A stretch of DNA of 5,603 nucleotides, from assembly GCA_900757205.1 (NCBI GenBank), contig CAAENA010000020.1:1-5603 (forward strand), written 5' to 3'. This document shows positions 5,559 to 5,603 of this stretch, in pieces. Below the pieces are notes generated by a model. That model was given only the letters and a program-made list of their open reading frames with translations. It did not search any database and was not told the origin of the DNA. Position numbers and translations under genes: made by a program. This DNA is from an uncultured Collinsella sp. (GTDB taxonomy: Bacteria > Actinomycetota > Coriobacteriia > Coriobacteriales > Coriobacteriaceae). Positions within the stretch are counted from its first letter, which is position 1; every line of letters begins with the position of its first letter.

Positions 5559-5603
5559 TTAGCTGAAGAGGGGCTGTATGGCTGAGAGGTAGTCTTTGGC
5601 TAC
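5559..5603 (-). CDS. Possible C-terminal end of a convergent gene (partial)
   Basis: On the minus strand the frame entering from the right edge reads VAKDYLSAIQPLFS then TAA (5559-5561). A gene converging on larD would fit the two-way terminator at 5321-5363. However only 14 codons are visible, and GTA, AAA, TCA and ATA are codons the neighbours mostly avoid, so this may be chance. No function can be given. Confidence 0.25.
   Translation of the reverse strand, partial: VAKDYLSAIQPLFS

Overview
This 5.6 kb window is GC-rich, densely coding bacterial chromosome. Codon choice (mostly G/C third positions), a TTG start and the gene content fit a high-GC anaerobic or fermentative Gram-positive. 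My best guess is a coriobacterium of the Collinsella type. That placement is an inference from overall character, not from a marker gene.

Layout: (1) bases 1-2668, + strand: phosphoenolpyruvate carboxylase (ppc), complete at the C-terminus but cut by the window edge at the N-terminus. (2) bases 2669-3198: a 530-base non-coding gap. It holds a large nested palindrome (2690-2816), two copies of a second ~50-base repeat (2823-2872 and 2932-2983), a strong rho-independent terminator (3043-3079) and the leader of the next gene. (3) bases 3199-4476, + strand: larA, the nickel-pincer-cofactor lactate racemase, starting at TTG with every catalytic residue at or within one position of the Lactobacillus plantarum numbering. 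(4) bases 4477-4525: a 49-base spacer with a 15-base palindrome. (5) bases 4526-5257, + strand: a MIP-family aquaglyceroporin of the LarD (lactic acid channel) type. (6) bases 5258-5603: a second copy of the nested palindrome (5285-5399), then a featureless stretch and possibly the last 14 codons of a convergent gene at the right edge.

Function: larA and larD form a compact lactate module. LarD would pass lactic acid across the membrane and LarA interconverts the D and L isomers. The genes that make the LarA cofactor (larB, larC, larE) and nickel import are not in the window and must lie elsewhere if LarA is active. PEPC is an independent anaplerotic enzyme (PEP + bicarbonate to oxaloacetate), separated from the lar genes by at least two terminator-like structures.

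The most unusual content is the pair of ~115-127-base nested palindromes that bracket the larA-larD cassette. They share a nearly identical core, including a bidirectional-terminator-like hairpin. Their outer 24-29-base arms differ in sequence, yet each stays self-complementary through many paired substitutions. This is strong evidence for selection on a long hairpin or branched RNA/DNA structure, and it marks a repeat family I cannot name.
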